64,000 nt of DNA from Buttiauxella noackiae ATCC 51607 (GCF_001654865.1 NZ_LXEO01000015.1:114504-178503); one strand, 5' to 3'; positions 47,955 through 57,167 are shown, numbered from the stretch's first letter. Notes: generated by a model not told the origin, from the sequence alone. Made by a program: numbers and translations.

Positions 47955-49889
47955 ATGTTCCAGGATAATCCGCTGCTCGCGCAGCTTAAACAGCAACTGC
48001 ACTCCCAAACTCCACGCGTTGAAGGCGTGGTAAAAGGCACGGAAAAAGGCTTTGGCTTCCTCGAAGTGGACTCCCAAAAAAGTTACTTTATTCCGCCACC
48101 GCAGATGAAAAAAGTGATGCACGGCGACCGCGTGAGCGCGGTGATTCATACCGACAAGGACCGCGAAACCGCTGAGCCAGAAGAGCTTATCGAACCGTTC
48201 CTCAGCCGGTTTGTTGGCCGTGTCCAACGTAAGGACGATCGTCTGTCTATCGTTCCTGACCATCCATTATTGCGTGATGCCATTCAGTGCCGCGCCGACC
48301 GCAATGTCACGCATGATTTTCAGAATGGTGATTGGGCAGTTGCGGAAATGAAACGCCATCCGCTTAAAGGCGACCGCGGTTTCTACGCCGATCTGACACA
48401 ATTCATTACCTTTGGTGACGATCATCTCGCGCCATGGTGGGTGACCCTGTCACGTCACAATCTTGAGCGTGAAGCACCAGATGGTGTAGCGACTGAAATG
48501 TTGGATGAAGGCCTGGTGCGTGAAGATTTAACCGCCCTGGATTTCGTCACCATTGACAGCGCCAGCACCGAAGATATGGATGATGCGCTGCATGTTGAAG
48601 AACTTGCCGATGGCAAATTACAACTGACCGTTGCCATCGCCGATCCTACCGCCTGGATTGCCGAAGGCAGCAAGCTTGATGAAATAGCCAAAGTCCGCGC
48701 CTTCACCAACTATCTGCCGGGCTTTAACATCCCGATGTTGCCTCGCGAGTTGTCTGACGATTTATGCTCACTGCGCCCTAACGTGACTCGTCCGGTTGTC
48801 GCGTGTCGTATGGTTATCGCGCAAGATGGCAGCATCGAAGAGGGAATTAACTTCTTCGTAGCGACCATCGAGTCAAAAGCCAAACTGGCCTATGACAACG
48901 TTTCTGACTGGTTAGAAGATAAAGGCGACTGGCAGCCACCGAGCGACACTATCGCTAAGCAAATCCGCCTATTGGAACGCGTTTGCCTGAACCGCGCTGA
49001 ATGGCGTCGTACCCACGCACTGGTGTTCAAAGATCGTCCTGATTACCGCTTTGTATTGGGTGAAAAAGGCGAAGTGCTGGATATCGTTGCGGAACCACGT
49101 CGTATCGCTAACCGCATCGTTGAAGAATCAATGATTGCCGCGAACGTTTGTGCAGCCGTTGTGCTGCGTGAAAAACTGGGCTTCGGCATTTATAACGTCC
49201 ATACCGGTTTTGATCCGGCAAACATTGAGCAACTGGCTAACATGCTGCAAGGCCATGGCCTTGAGGTGGATGCGCAAGAAGTTCTGACGCTGAACGGTTT
49301 CTGTAAACTGCGCCGTGAACTCGACGCACAGCCGACTGGTTTCCTTGATACCCGCATTCGTCGTTACCAGTCCTTCGCTGAAATCAGCACCGAACCCGGT
49401 CCGCACTACGGCCTGGGTCTGGAGGCTTACGCAACCTGGACTTCACCGATTCGTAAATATGGCGATATGATCAACCATCGCCTGTTGAAAGCGATAATCA
49501 AAGGTGAAACCGCATCCCGCCCACAAGACGAAACCACTGTACAAATGGCTGAACGTCGTCGCCTGAACCGCATGGCTGAACGCGATGTTGGTGACTGGTT
49601 ATATGCTCGCTTCCTGAGTGACAAAGCCGGAACGGATACTCGTTTTAGCGCTGAGATCATTGATGTTAGCCGTGGTGGGATGCGCGTACGTCTGATTGAA
49701 AATGGCGCTGTTGCCTTTATCCCTGCCCCATTCATCCATGCCGTCCGCGATGAAATGGTATGCAGCCAGGAATTAGGAACGGTACAGATTAAAGGCGAAG
49801 TAGCATACAAAGTGACAGATGTGATTGATGTGACAATCGCAGAAGTACGTATGGAAACCCGTAGTGTGATTGCACGTCCAGCAATCTGA
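47955..49889 (+). CDS. rnb: Ribonuclease II
   Basis: The 644-residue protein equals the E. coli length: N-terminal cold-shock domains, the RNB catalytic domain with its aspartate cluster ([42 protein letters not shown]), and a C-terminal S1 domain ([27 protein letters not shown]). It degrades single-stranded RNA processively from the 3' end. Its last ~37 codons plus terminator recur 2226 bp downstream. The copy fused to this gene is complete, so the enzyme should be active. The 3' end may derive from the inserted segment rather than from the original gene. Confidence 0.97.
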   Translation: MFQDNPLLAQLKQQLHSQTPRVEGVVKGTEKGFGFLEVDSQKSYFIPPPQMKKVMHGDRVSAVIHTDKDRETAEPEELIEPFLSRFVGRVQRKDDRLSIVPDHPLLRDAIQCRADRNVTHDFQNGDWAVAEMKRHPLKGDRGFYADLTQFITFGDDHLAPWWVTLSRHNLEREAPDGVATEMLDEGLVREDLTALDFVTIDSASTEDMDDALHVEELADGKLQLTVAIADPTAWIAEGSKLDEIAKVRAFTNYLPGFNIPMLPRELSDDLCSLRPNVTRPVVACRMVIAQDGSIEEGINFFVATIESKAKLAYDNVSDWLEDKGDWQPPSDTIAKQIRLLERVCLNRAEWRRTHALVFKDRPDYRFVLGEKGEVLDIVAEPRRIANRIVEESMIAANVCAAVVLREKLGFGIYNVHTGFDPANIEQLANMLQGHGLEVDAQEVLTLNGFCKLRRELDAQPTGFLDTRIRRYQSFAEISTEPGPHYGLGLEAYATWTSPIRKYGDMINHRLLKAIIKGETASRPQDETTVQMAERRRLNRMAERDVGDWLYARFLSDKAGTDTRFSAEIIDVSRGGMRVRLIENGAVAFIPAPFIHAVRDEMVCSQELGTVQIKGEVAYKVTDVIDVTIAEVRMETRSVIARPAI

Positions 49890-49942
49890 CGGTAAATTAG
49901 TCATCTAAATCTAAAAGCTGAACCTCGTGTTCAGCTTTTTTT
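49775..49942 (+). repeat. Direct repeat, copy 1: 3' end of rnb with its terminator
   Basis: This segment is repeated at 52001-52169 with a constant offset of 2226 bp and no indels from AGGAAC to the terminator T-run. I count nine mismatches, six of them in the first 40 bp. 49809-49869 is identical. The codon differences within the coding part are mostly silent or conservative (Gln/Arg, Glu/Gln). Confidence 0.93.
49914..49942 (+). terminator. Intrinsic terminator of rnb
   Basis: AAAGCTGAAC at 49914-49923 pairs with GTTCAGCTTT at 49929-49938 around CTCGT and runs into a T-tract. An identical hairpin stands at the second copy (52140-52169). Confidence 0.9.
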
Positions 49943-50178
49943 GTTGTGAGAGGCTTAAGTTTAGAATTTTGCGAAAAATTTATTTATACCCTAGTCCATT
50001 CGGAATATATTTATTTCATTCAGTTCCATTACAAAATACCATTTGTTATTAATTAACATCTTTATTAAATAATTATTAACAACACCAAGGTATTGTTAAT
50101 AATATGTATTAAATACCTGATATTATTGTTGATTGTTATTACCAGTGATAAATCATCTTTATTTGTGAGATTATAGAA

Positions 50179-50679
50179 GTGAATACTAAAAACGGGTGTT
50201 TAGGTTTGGTTCTTATGTTTGTTTTAGTTGTGCTGTATATAGCCAGTGGTGGCGATAAAACTAACAATGGTCGCAATGTTGATAAAGAGCCACCTGCTCT
50301 CTCTGAGACGGATATGTTAATTAGCTCTGAAATCAGGTGTGATAGCCCTGCAATCTGGATCAGTCGCCACGATTCAAGTAAAACGGGTAAGGCGCAAGGA
50401 TTTTTTATCCAGATCAAACAAGACAAAGGCAAGTTGTTTGTGTTTGATATCAACAGCGATACAAACGGAACTTTACGCTTATCCGGCAATGTGAAAAAAG
50501 TAATCCAAGCCGGACAAGAAATTTACACTATAGAAGGACATGAAAGTGAAGCTCAATGGCAATACAAAGATGGCTTACTTACTGATGTGATATTCACCCC
50601 CCAAAAAGGTAACTATGGTTATATGATTACCTCACAAACATCTAACGGTTGCTCAATCGCCAAAACACATTTTGAATAA
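50179..50679 (+). CDS. Membrane-anchored protein of unknown function (island cargo)
   Basis: The 166-residue protein has an N-terminal hydrophobic helix (GLVLMFVLVVLYIASGG, residues ~9-25) with few charges before it. It acts as an uncleaved anchor or a signal peptide, and there is no lipobox. The remaining ~140 residues are a beta-rich domain with cysteines near 54 (EIRCDS) and 159 (SNGCSI). I do not recognise the family. It lies within the rnb island, convergent with the HNH gene, in an AT-rich context. It could be periplasmic, and nothing ties it functionally to the nuclease beyond position. Confidence 0.65.
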   Translation: MNTKNGCLGLVLMFVLVVLYIASGGDKTNNGRNVDKEPPALSETDMLISSEIRCDSPAIWISRHDSSKTGKAQGFFIQIKQDKGKLFVFDINSDTNGTLRLSGNVKKVIQAGQEIYTIEGHESEAQWQYKDGLLTDVIFTPQKGNYGYMITSQTSNGCSIAKTHFE

Positions 50680-50749
50680 TGCGAGAAGATTTGGTGTGAT
50701 ATCTAAAGTGCAGAAGACACCTAAAATCTATCACGTAAAGGATTCATTC

Positions 50750-50795
50750 CTAATGTTACGAAAGTCCTCATCCAGAGATCCCCTCGTAACATTAG
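50750..50795. repeat. Perfect 12-bp inverted repeat inside the rnb island
   Basis: CTAATGTTACGA at 50750-50761 pairs with TCGTAACATTAG at 50784-50795, spacer 22 nt. It lies between the two convergent island genes, so a shared terminator is likely, but there is no U-tract and a recombination or protein-binding site is possible. Confidence 0.6.
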
Positions 50796-50942
50796 CCAAT
50801 GTTATGGACTTGATTAGATAATTCGAACTTGAGCCCATTATTGAGATTAAATCAAACACCCCCGATTGTATTGAACAAACCAGGCCAAAGACATCATCAG
50901 CTATTTTCGCAAACTGTCTCTAATCCTTCGCGGGCTTATCCA

Positions 50943-51725
50943 TCATTTAAGCGATAGATTCACGGGCTTCAGTGGCTCACGTAGTTTTTTATTGTGAAAG
51001 TCTTTATAGCGAGGTTCAAGCCTTGCTGCTTCTGACAGAATGATTTGATTCTCCAAGAAGCTCAAGTTGTCGCTATCAAATAACTTATGGAAATCGGCAG
51101 CAAGGGCAATACCATTTTCTACACTTGGTAAGCCTTTATCGGCATGACTAATAATATGGCATGCTTCAACTGCCAACGAACTACCAGTAATCGCGCATTT
51201 TCCGCCCCAATTTGACATCACTGCTTTACGAAATTTTTCCTGATCCCTACGGAACTTAACCATGCGCAGACCATCCTCTCTGCGCTCGATTGCCTCCTGT
51301 TGATCATCAGACATGACCACCAGTGAATTGAGCACGGTAACAACATCTTCACCCAATGGAGCTTCAAGTGATGCGCCCTGCCGACAAAAATGTCTTTTAA
51401 AATTATTCCATTTGTCACTTCCCTGGACTTGGGGAAGTAATTGACCAATGAGCAATTCATCTAAAGGCACGAAGTCATCAAGCTTAGACTGATCAATTAA
51501 CTCAACTCGATACGGGAACATATTGGACAAGTCTTCATACGTTTTAACAATTTCAAACAAACCGCACAGCAGAAAATCGTTATTACCAGTAAGATTTTGG
51601 ATTACAAAAATACGGTCACCTGTTTTTATTTGGCGCATTTTCCATTCTTGACCGACGCCATACCCATTCCTGTAATCAAAATCATTTTTATTTTTTGGGC
51701 CATGATATGCGTAGAAATATTGCAT
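50943..51725 (-). CDS. HNH endonuclease with possible PUA/EVE-like N-terminal domain; candidate Type IV restriction enzyme
   Basis: This is a 260-residue protein. The C-terminal ~100 residues form an HNH_2-type nuclease: RRDQEKFRKAVM, then KCAITG (C177), VEACH (H190), ENGIAL (N204) and DFHKLFD (H213), in normal spacing. The N-terminal ~80 residues (YFYAYHGPKNKNDF, then IKTGDRIFVIQ, then LCGLFEIVKTYED) look like a PUA-superfamily/EVE domain, where a GDR-type strand precedes a G-x-x-E-V strand. Fusions of such base-reading domains with HNH are known modification-dependent restriction enzymes. The HNH assignment is firm and the reader domain is inference. No methylase gene is beside it, consistent with Type IV. 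It lies inside the rnb-flanked island. Confidence 0.8.
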   Translation of the reverse strand: MQYFYAYHGPKNKNDFDYRNGYGVGQEWKMRQIKTGDRIFVIQNLTGNNDFLLCGLFEIVKTYEDLSNMFPYRVELIDQSKLDDFVPLDELLIGQLLPQVQGSDKWNNFKRHFCRQGASLEAPLGEDVVTVLNSLVVMSDDQQEAIERREDGLRMVKFRRDQEKFRKAVMSNWGGKCAITGSSLAVEACHIISHADKGLPSVENGIALAADFHKLFDSDNLSFLENQIILSEAARLEPRYKDFHNKKLREPLKPVNLSLK

Positions 51726-51995
51726 GTTTCTCTCCTTTAAACAGTTAATAATTACAATATCGACACTTATGCAAGAAAACTTAAGTTAAAAATGAAGTGC
51801 GTGAGTCTTTAACCTCAATTTGCCTGCAAGATTACTAGTCAACTTGCAAGACCAATCAGCCTCTTGCGGCGGAATGAATGTTCCAGATAATTCGCCCAAA
51901 CAGCTTTCATGAAGACATTTATGAAACGTTTACATTGTTGGCAGACAGCAGCAACTCAAAAGTGAATTTAAGACAAGGACAAAAGTAAGAACCGA

Positions 51996-52169
51996 TAGCC
52001 AGGAACTGTGCGGATTAAAGGCCAAGTGGCTTACAAAGTGACAGATGTGATTGATGTGACAATCGCAGAAGTACGTATGGAAACCCGTAGTGTGATCGCA
52101 CGTCCAGCAATCTGACGGTAAGTTAGTGATCTAAATCTAAAAGCTGAACCTCGTGTTCAGCTTTTTTTT
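51996..52169 (+). pseudogene. Displaced duplicate of the rnb 3' end with terminator
   Basis: In frame this encodes [19 protein letters not shown] and on to [15 protein letters not shown] (TGA 52113-52115), the last ~37 residues of RNase II, followed by the same terminator hairpin. Homology may continue left to AGCCAG at 51996 if a ~7-base deletion between GGAACT repeats is allowed. Left of that the similarity stops. It is probably the original host gene end, left behind next to its native neighbour pdeR. Confidence 0.9.
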
Positions 52170-52415
52170 TGGTCTTTTTTTGCTGGGTATTCATTTAGGA
52201 TCATAATCACAATGGGGTAATGATTAGCACCATAACTCGTTTTCTTCTGCTTATAAGGTAGGAAAAACTATCTACGAAGTGCCGAAGATTCAGATTTTTC
52301 ACATCTTCTGCAAAAACAATGTCTTTAACTCACGGTTGTCGCTTTAAAATCGGTTTATATTGCTAATATGAATAACAGACTGACACGCTATGTCGGCCCC
52401 TGTTCAGGAGAGAGC

Positions 52416-54407
52416 ATGAAAGACGATTTGGAGCAAAATCTGCTCTACCGTTATTTAGGGACAACCAGCCCATACTGGCGTTTACCAAACGATAGCAACG
52501 CTCTGCAATTAGCAGCCAGCGAAAGCTCTGATGTCAGCCAGGTGGTCGCTCTTGAACCCGAACAGGCGGAGCAAATCCGCCAAATGACGGTAATAACTTC
52601 AAGCGTCACTATGTCGATTTCATTATTTGGTAGTGAAGTTTCCGTACATTTAGTTGGCCGGAAGGTATCAAAAAAAGAATGGGCAGGTACTGCATCGGCC
52701 TGGAATGATACCCCTTCTGTTGCCCGCGATTTGGTGCAAGGGCTCTCATTCGCAGAACAGGTCGTGTCGGAGGCAAACTCTGTCATCGTCATTCTCGACA
52801 GATTAGGCAATATTCAACGTTTCAACCGTTTGAGCGAAGAGTATACCGGCCTTAAAGAACAAGAAGTTATTGGCCAAAACGTTTTTAAATTATTTATGAG
52901 CCGTAGTGAAGCAGCCGCTTCCAAACGCAACATTAGTGGATTCTTTCGTAATGGAAATTCTTACGAAGTAGAACGCTGGATAAAAACCCGTAAGGGCCAG
53001 CGACTGTTTTTGTTTCGCAACAAATTTGTCCATAGCGGCAGCGGTAAGAATGAAATCTATTTGATTTGCTCTGGTACTGATATCACCGAAGAACGCCGTG
53101 CACAGGAACGCCTGCGCGTATTGGCGAATACCGATACCATCACTGGCCTACCCAATCGTAATGCCATCAATGATTTAATCACCTCCGCGATTGAAAACCG
53201 TGGTGAAAGCCAGGTTGGGATCGTTTATCTCGATCTTGATAACTTTAAAAAAGTAAATGACGCTTACGGGCATATGTTTGGTGACCAGTTATTACAGGCC
53301 GTGTCATTAGCGATTCTAAGTTGCCTTGATGAAGGACAGATACTCGCGCGCCTGGGTGGTGATGAGTTTATTGTTCTCGCCACTGACACCTCACAGGCTA
53401 CGCTGGAAGCCATGTCATCGCGTATTCTGGCGCGGCTAAAACAGCCCTTCCGCATTGGTTTGATTGAAGTCTATTCCGGCTGTTCATTAGGTATTTCGCT
53501 GGCTCCGCAACATGGTGAGGACCGTGAAAGTTTGATTCGCAATGCTGATACTGCGATGTACACCGCTAAAGAGAGTGGCCGTGGCAAGTTCTGCGTATTT
53601 GCTCCAGAAATGAATCAACGCGTGTTTGAGTATTTATGGCTCGACACCAACTTACGTAAAGCGCTCGATAACGACCAACTTGTTATTCACTATCAGCCTA
53701 AAATGACCTGGAGAGGTGAAGTCAGAAGCCTGGAAGCTCTGGTACGTTGGCAATCTCCAGAACGTGGACTTATTCCGCCGTTGGATTTTATCTCCTATGC
53801 AGAAGAGTCCGGGTTAATTGTGCCTCTTGGGCGATGGGTGATGTTAAGTGTGGTCCAGCAGGTAGCAAAATGGCGCGACAAAGGCATTAATTTACGCGTC
53901 GCGGTCAACGTCTCTGCCCGCCAGTTAGCCGATCAGACAATCTTCAGCGATCTGAAACAAGCGCTAAAAGATCTCAATTTTGAATACTGCCCGATTGATG
54001 TTGAGCTTACAGAGAGCTGCCTGATTGAAAATGAAGACCTTGCACTTTCGGTTATTCAACAATTCAGCCGCCTGGGTGCCCAAGTGCATTTGGATGATTT
54101 TGGGACGGGTTATTCCTCACTTTCTCAGCTTGCCCGTTTCCCGATCGACGCGATAAAACTCGACCAAAGTTTCGTGCGCGATATTCATAAACAATCGGTA
54201 TCCCAATCGCTGGTGCGTGCAATTGTTGCAGTGGCACAAGCGCTCAATTTACAGGTCATTGCCGAAGGCGTTGAAAACCAGAAAGAAGACGCCTTCCTGA
54301 CGAAGAATGGCGTCAATGAGCGGCAGGGCTACTTATTTGCAAAACCCATGCCCGCTGCCGTATTTGAACGTTGGTTAAAGCGATATCAGGCCAGAACGGC
54401 GCGATAA
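52416..54407 (+). CDS. pdeR: PdeR/RpfR, PAS-GGDEF-EAL c-di-GMP phosphodiesterase and DSF receptor
   Basis: From [15 protein letters not shown] (52416, AGGAGAGAGC upstream) the protein has 663 residues. It comprises an N-terminal ~95-residue region (the RpfF-interaction domain in RpfR proteins), a PAS domain (~105-220), a GGDEF domain with intact GGDEF near 313 and an EAL domain with EAL near 439 and [10 protein letters not shown]. In E. coli it is the trigger phosphodiesterase of curli control. In Cronobacter and Burkholderia the orthologue RpfR binds the fatty-acid signal BDSF through PAS and is encoded beside rpfF. Since rpfF is present 1.5 kb away, RpfR function is likely. A decayed copy of its 3' end sits at 55797-55894. 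Confidence 0.95.
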   Translation: MKDDLEQNLLYRYLGTTSPYWRLPNDSNALQLAASESSDVSQVVALEPEQAEQIRQMTVITSSVTMSISLFGSEVSVHLVGRKVSKKEWAGTASAWNDTPSVARDLVQGLSFAEQVVSEANSVIVILDRLGNIQRFNRLSEEYTGLKEQEVIGQNVFKLFMSRSEAAASKRNISGFFRNGNSYEVERWIKTRKGQRLFLFRNKFVHSGSGKNEIYLICSGTDITEERRAQERLRVLANTDTITGLPNRNAINDLITSAIENRGESQVGIVYLDLDNFKKVNDAYGHMFGDQLLQAVSLAILSCLDEGQILARLGGDEFIVLATDTSQATLEAMSSRILARLKQPFRIGLIEVYSGCSLGISLAPQHGEDRESLIRNADTAMYTAKESGRGKFCVFAPEMNQRVFEYLWLDTNLRKALDNDQLVIHYQPKMTWRGEVRSLEALVRWQSPERGLIPPLDFISYAEESGLIVPLGRWVMLSVVQQVAKWRDKGINLRVAVNVSARQLADQTIFSDLKQALKDLNFEYCPIDVELTESCLIENEDLALSVIQQFSRLGAQVHLDDFGTGYSSLSQLARFPIDAIKLDQSFVRDIHKQSVSQSLVRAIVAVAQALNLQVIAEGVENQKEDAFLTKNGVNERQGYLFAKPMPAAVFERWLKRYQARTAR

Positions 54408-54438
54408 GTATGCAAATAAAATAGCCGGCGTTTCTTGG

Positions 54439-54813
54439 CTATTTTAGTTGTGCGAAAACTTCTTTCGCCGCAAATAACCCATTCAACGCACAAGGAAACC
54501 CAGCGTATACAGCCATTTGCATGATCACTTCAATAATTTCCTGTTCTGACCAGCCAACATTCAGTGCGCCCTGGATATGGACTTTAAGCTGCGGTGTCGC
54601 ATTTCCAAGCGCGGTAAGTGCGGCAACAACCGCAATTTCTCTGGCTTTTAAATCGAGCCCTGGCCTTGAGTAGATATCGCCAAATGGAAATTCAATCAGT
54701 AGACGCGCAAAATCGGGTGCTATATCACTCAGACTATTAATGACATTTTCACCTGCATGCCCATCAACTTCTTTTAATTTTTCCAGACCTCGTTGATAGC
54801 GTTCACTTTCCAT
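54439..54813 (-). CDS. Carboxymuconolactone decarboxylase-family protein
   Basis: The 124-residue alpha-helical protein has the CMD pattern [60 protein letters not shown]. It lacks the CxxC of AhpD, so gamma-carboxymuconolactone decarboxylase-like or tautomerase-like chemistry is more likely than peroxidase activity. It is divergent from the LysR gene 87 bp away, which probably controls it. Both sit in the short segment between pdeR and a remnant of the pdeR 3' end, so they appear to have been acquired together. Substrate unknown. Confidence 0.85.
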   Translation of the reverse strand: MESERYQRGLEKLKEVDGHAGENVINSLSDIAPDFARLLIEFPFGDIYSRPGLDLKAREIAVVAALTALGNATPQLKVHIQGALNVGWSEQEIIEVIMQMAVYAGFPCALNGLFAAKEVFAQLK

Positions 54814-54900
54814 TTTATAGCCCCTTATGTTGAGTAGTGAACGAACTCTAAATTTTATTGTTCAACGCATCCAATACCCTTTTTGTGATACCTTTTTGGT

Positions 54901-55791
54901 ATGAATGAATCCATCGATTTACGACAGTTTCGTTACTTTCTGGCAGTGAGTGAAGAGCTCAATTTCAGTCGTGCCGCATCGCGTCTACATATTTCTCAAC
55001 CCCCGTTAAGCAGACAAATTCGACAGCTAGAAGACCAACTTGGAGTACCGTTATTTCTTCGAAGCAAAACGGGGGTCACTCTCACTGAGGCTGGTCACGC
55101 ATTTTTACCGGAAGTAAAACGCACTCTGCTTCAGGCAGAAAAAGCGATTGCCGTCGTAAAAGAGATGCGAAGTAACATTGGTGGGAAATTTGTTGTTGGT
55201 TACACAACGGTTTTCGAACGGAGTGCAATCCCTGATGTGACAGAAAATTTGTGCCAACGTTTTCCTGCCTGGCAAATCCATACAGCAGGAAATCATTCGA
55301 TAAATCTCGTTCGTGAGGTGAAAAAAGGGACGATGGATGCGGCATTTATAGGTTTGCATACAGACGTTCAAGGTCTGGCTTTTGAAAAACTTTTAGATGA
55401 CCCTCTAGTGGTGGCTTTGCCCACAGGCCATAAACTCGCGCATAAACGCCTCATCAGTTTTGATTCACTTCGCGACGAACCAATGTTCTGGTTCGAACGG
55501 CGATTAAATCCCGGCTTTTATGATTACTGCCAGGCGTTTTTCCACAAGATTGATTTCAGGCCTCATATCATTCCGGAACCGCAAGATCATCACATTATGC
55601 TGGGACTTATTGCGGAAGGAAAAGGTATTGCGCTGGTCCCTTCATCATTGCAGTGCATCACGCGACAAGGTGTTATTTTCCGTAAACTGAAGGAAGAGAC
55701 TCATCATCTGACTATGGGTATTGGTGTTGCCTGGTCTAAACAAAATCCGTCACCTGTTCTGCAGGCATTTCTTGAACTACTACGCCGGTAA
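54901..55791 (+). CDS. LysR-family transcriptional regulator
   Basis: The 296-residue protein has an N-terminal winged HTH (LRQFRYFLAVSEELNFSRAASRLHISQPPLSRQIRQLEDQLG) and a LysR substrate-binding domain. It is divergent from the CMD-family gene, the standard arrangement in which LysR controls its neighbour from the shared intergenic region (54814-54900). That region contains TTGTTCAACGC and other T-N11-A type candidates, but I cannot fix the site. The stop is only six bases before the displaced pdeR fragment, so the insert's right border is at about 55792-55797. Confidence 0.9.
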   Translation: MNESIDLRQFRYFLAVSEELNFSRAASRLHISQPPLSRQIRQLEDQLGVPLFLRSKTGVTLTEAGHAFLPEVKRTLLQAEKAIAVVKEMRSNIGGKFVVGYTTVFERSAIPDVTENLCQRFPAWQIHTAGNHSINLVREVKKGTMDAAFIGLHTDVQGLAFEKLLDDPLVVALPTGHKLAHKRLISFDSLRDEPMFWFERRLNPGFYDYCQAFFHKIDFRPHIIPEPQDHHIMLGLIAEGKGIALVPSSLQCITRQGVIFRKLKEETHHLTMGIGVAWSKQNPSPVLQAFLELLRR

Positions 55792-55796
55792 TGCCT

Positions 55797-55894
55797 AAAA
55801 GAAGACGCCTTTCTTTACAAGAACGGCGTCAACGAACGGCAGAATTATTTACCAGACCCAGGCCCACAGCCGTATTCGAGCGTTGGCTCACATG
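55797..55894 (+). pseudogene. Displaced, decayed duplicate of the pdeR/rpfR 3' end
   Basis: The plus strand reads [18 protein letters not shown], then after a two-base deletion TRPRPTAVFERWLTC-stop. This parallels the PdeR C-terminus [33 protein letters not shown] at 54282-54380. By eye about four of five bases match, less than for the rnb pair, with a frameshift. It ends exactly against rpfF. It is best read as the original 3' end of pdeR, cut off when the CMD-LysR segment arrived. Confidence 0.85.
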
Positions 55895-56764
55895 TTAACT
55901 GGCTTTGCGTAAAGCTGTTGCGCTGTGACGATTTTGCAATTGCACTAACCTTTCCATATAAGCGATATCCTTAGCTTCGAGGCAAAATGCTGCATCAACC
56001 CAGTCTTCGGTAATATCCATCAACTCCGAACGAGGAAGCTGAAGTACACGCTGACGGGCACGCAACATAGCCCGAACACCATTCAGTTTAGGCTGCAATG
56101 TATCAATGAAAGTACGAGTAGCAAGATAGCCCTGGCCTGGTTCAAACAGTTCATCAACCAGTCCAAACTGTTGATACCACTCTGCGGTGTGAGACTCTCC
56201 TTTATAAATGAGCTCTTCAGCAAGTTTCATGCCTGAACGGCGTGCAACCAGCGAGTAAGCGCCCATTCCTGGAAAGAGGTTAAAAGCAATCTCCGGGAAA
56301 CCAAGACGTGCATCTCGTTGCGCCAGTACAAAATGGTGCGCTAATGCTGCTTCAAATCCCCCGCCTAAGGCACTGCCTTCAACCATTGCCAGGCTGATTG
56401 CACCACTATCAAACCCTCGGGAGGCTGCATGGACACAGTCGACACAAGCCCTGGCATATGCTCGCAGTACCTCACGACGCCCCTGCTGTATTGATTCAAC
56501 GAAAAAGCCCAAATCGCCACCGGTGTTATACATCCCCTGCACCAGAGAGCCTGTCACCCAAAAATCAACCACAAATCCCTCCTGTTGAACCAGATACCGC
56601 AGGTTCATAATTTCTTCGATTAACTTATGGTTGAAGCAAGGACGGGGCTGTGCTCTCAACATCATCCACACAGTGCGACGTTCTGCCTCGTAGTAACCCG
56701 ACAACTGGGTGAATCGAGTAGTGTCCGTGAACAATTTGCAGGTTGGCTGGTTAATTACTGTCAT
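55895..56764 (-). CDS. rpfF: RpfF, diffusible signal factor (DSF) synthase
   Basis: The 289-residue crotonase-fold protein equals Xanthomonas RpfF in length. It carries both RpfF catalytic glutamates, E138 (VEGSALGGGFEAAL) and E158 (GFPEIAFNLFPGMGAYS), matching E141/E161 of the Xanthomonas enzyme. The C-terminal MDITEDWVDAAF and MERLVQLQNRHS also follow RpfF. It combines acyl-ACP thioesterase and dehydratase activities to make cis-2-unsaturated fatty-acid signals. It is convergent with pdeR/rpfR, as in other rpfF-rpfR loci, but separated from it by the CMD-LysR insert. Ordinary enoyl-CoA hydratases lack this N-terminal extension and the paired glutamate context. Confidence 0.92.
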   Translation of the reverse strand: MTVINQPTCKLFTDTTRFTQLSGYYEAERRTVWMMLRAQPRPCFNHKLIEEIMNLRYLVQQEGFVVDFWVTGSLVQGMYNTGGDLGFFVESIQQGRREVLRAYARACVDCVHAASRGFDSGAISLAMVEGSALGGGFEAALAHHFVLAQRDARLGFPEIAFNLFPGMGAYSLVARRSGMKLAEELIYKGESHTAEWYQQFGLVDELFEPGQGYLATRTFIDTLQPKLNGVRAMLRARQRVLQLPRSELMDITEDWVDAAFCLEAKDIAYMERLVQLQNRHSATALRKAS

Positions 56765-56984
56765 TATCTTATCCTCATGTTATGAAAGCGCGTTACACGC
56801 AGGATCAGACTAATCCACTACTGCAATTGGATGAATGCATCGGAGTGTTTAATAATTATTACTTATATGTTGTTCAATAATTGATTGATGTGTAAGGGTA
56901 AAAATTCGCAATTGAGCCTTCTCTTTCCAGACCTTTTTTTGCATTATGAAGGCAACATTTTTCCGCAACTGAACAGGACGCACT

Positions 56985-57167
56985 ATGCCTTCAGTGGACC
57001 CTCTGCAACTCGCAAAACGTATTGATACCGTGCTGGATATTCTGGTGGGGGGCGATCATGCGTCTGCTATTAACAATCTTGAAATCCTGAAAACGGAATT
57101 GCTGAAAATCGCTAATGGTGAAGAGATAAAAGAAGGCGACTTGAAAAAGTCGCCCTGGGAGATTTGA
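56985..57167 (+). CDS. yciZ: YciZ, UPF0509 small protein
   Basis: The 60-residue protein matches E. coli YciZ (57 residues) across [33 protein letters not shown] and the C-terminal SPWEI. No membrane segment is seen. Function unknown. It is transcribed alone, with a GNRA-loop terminator right after the stop. Confidence 0.9.
   Translation: MPSVDPLQLAKRIDTVLDILVGGDHASAINNLEILKTELLKIANGEEIKEGDLKKSPWEI

Larger units (their letters stand above)
49890..51995. mobile_element. Inserted ~2.1-kb segment flanked by duplicated rnb 3' ends
   Basis: The DNA between the rnb stop and the second, displaced rnb 3' end is foreign in look: AT-rich at the left, a membrane-anchored protein, a 12-bp inverted repeat and an HNH nuclease gene. 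In E. coli pdeR follows rnb directly. The flanking duplication of a gene 3' end is what integration into a gene end, or homology-assisted capture, would leave. No integrase or transposase is visible. Exact borders are uncertain by the length of the repeat. Confidence 0.7.

Noticed and set aside
49775..52169. The rnb repeat as the ends of an insertion sequence or as a target-site duplication
   Set aside because: At ~165 bp, containing coding sequence and a terminator, it is far too long for a transposition target duplication. There are no terminal inverted repeats and no transposase.
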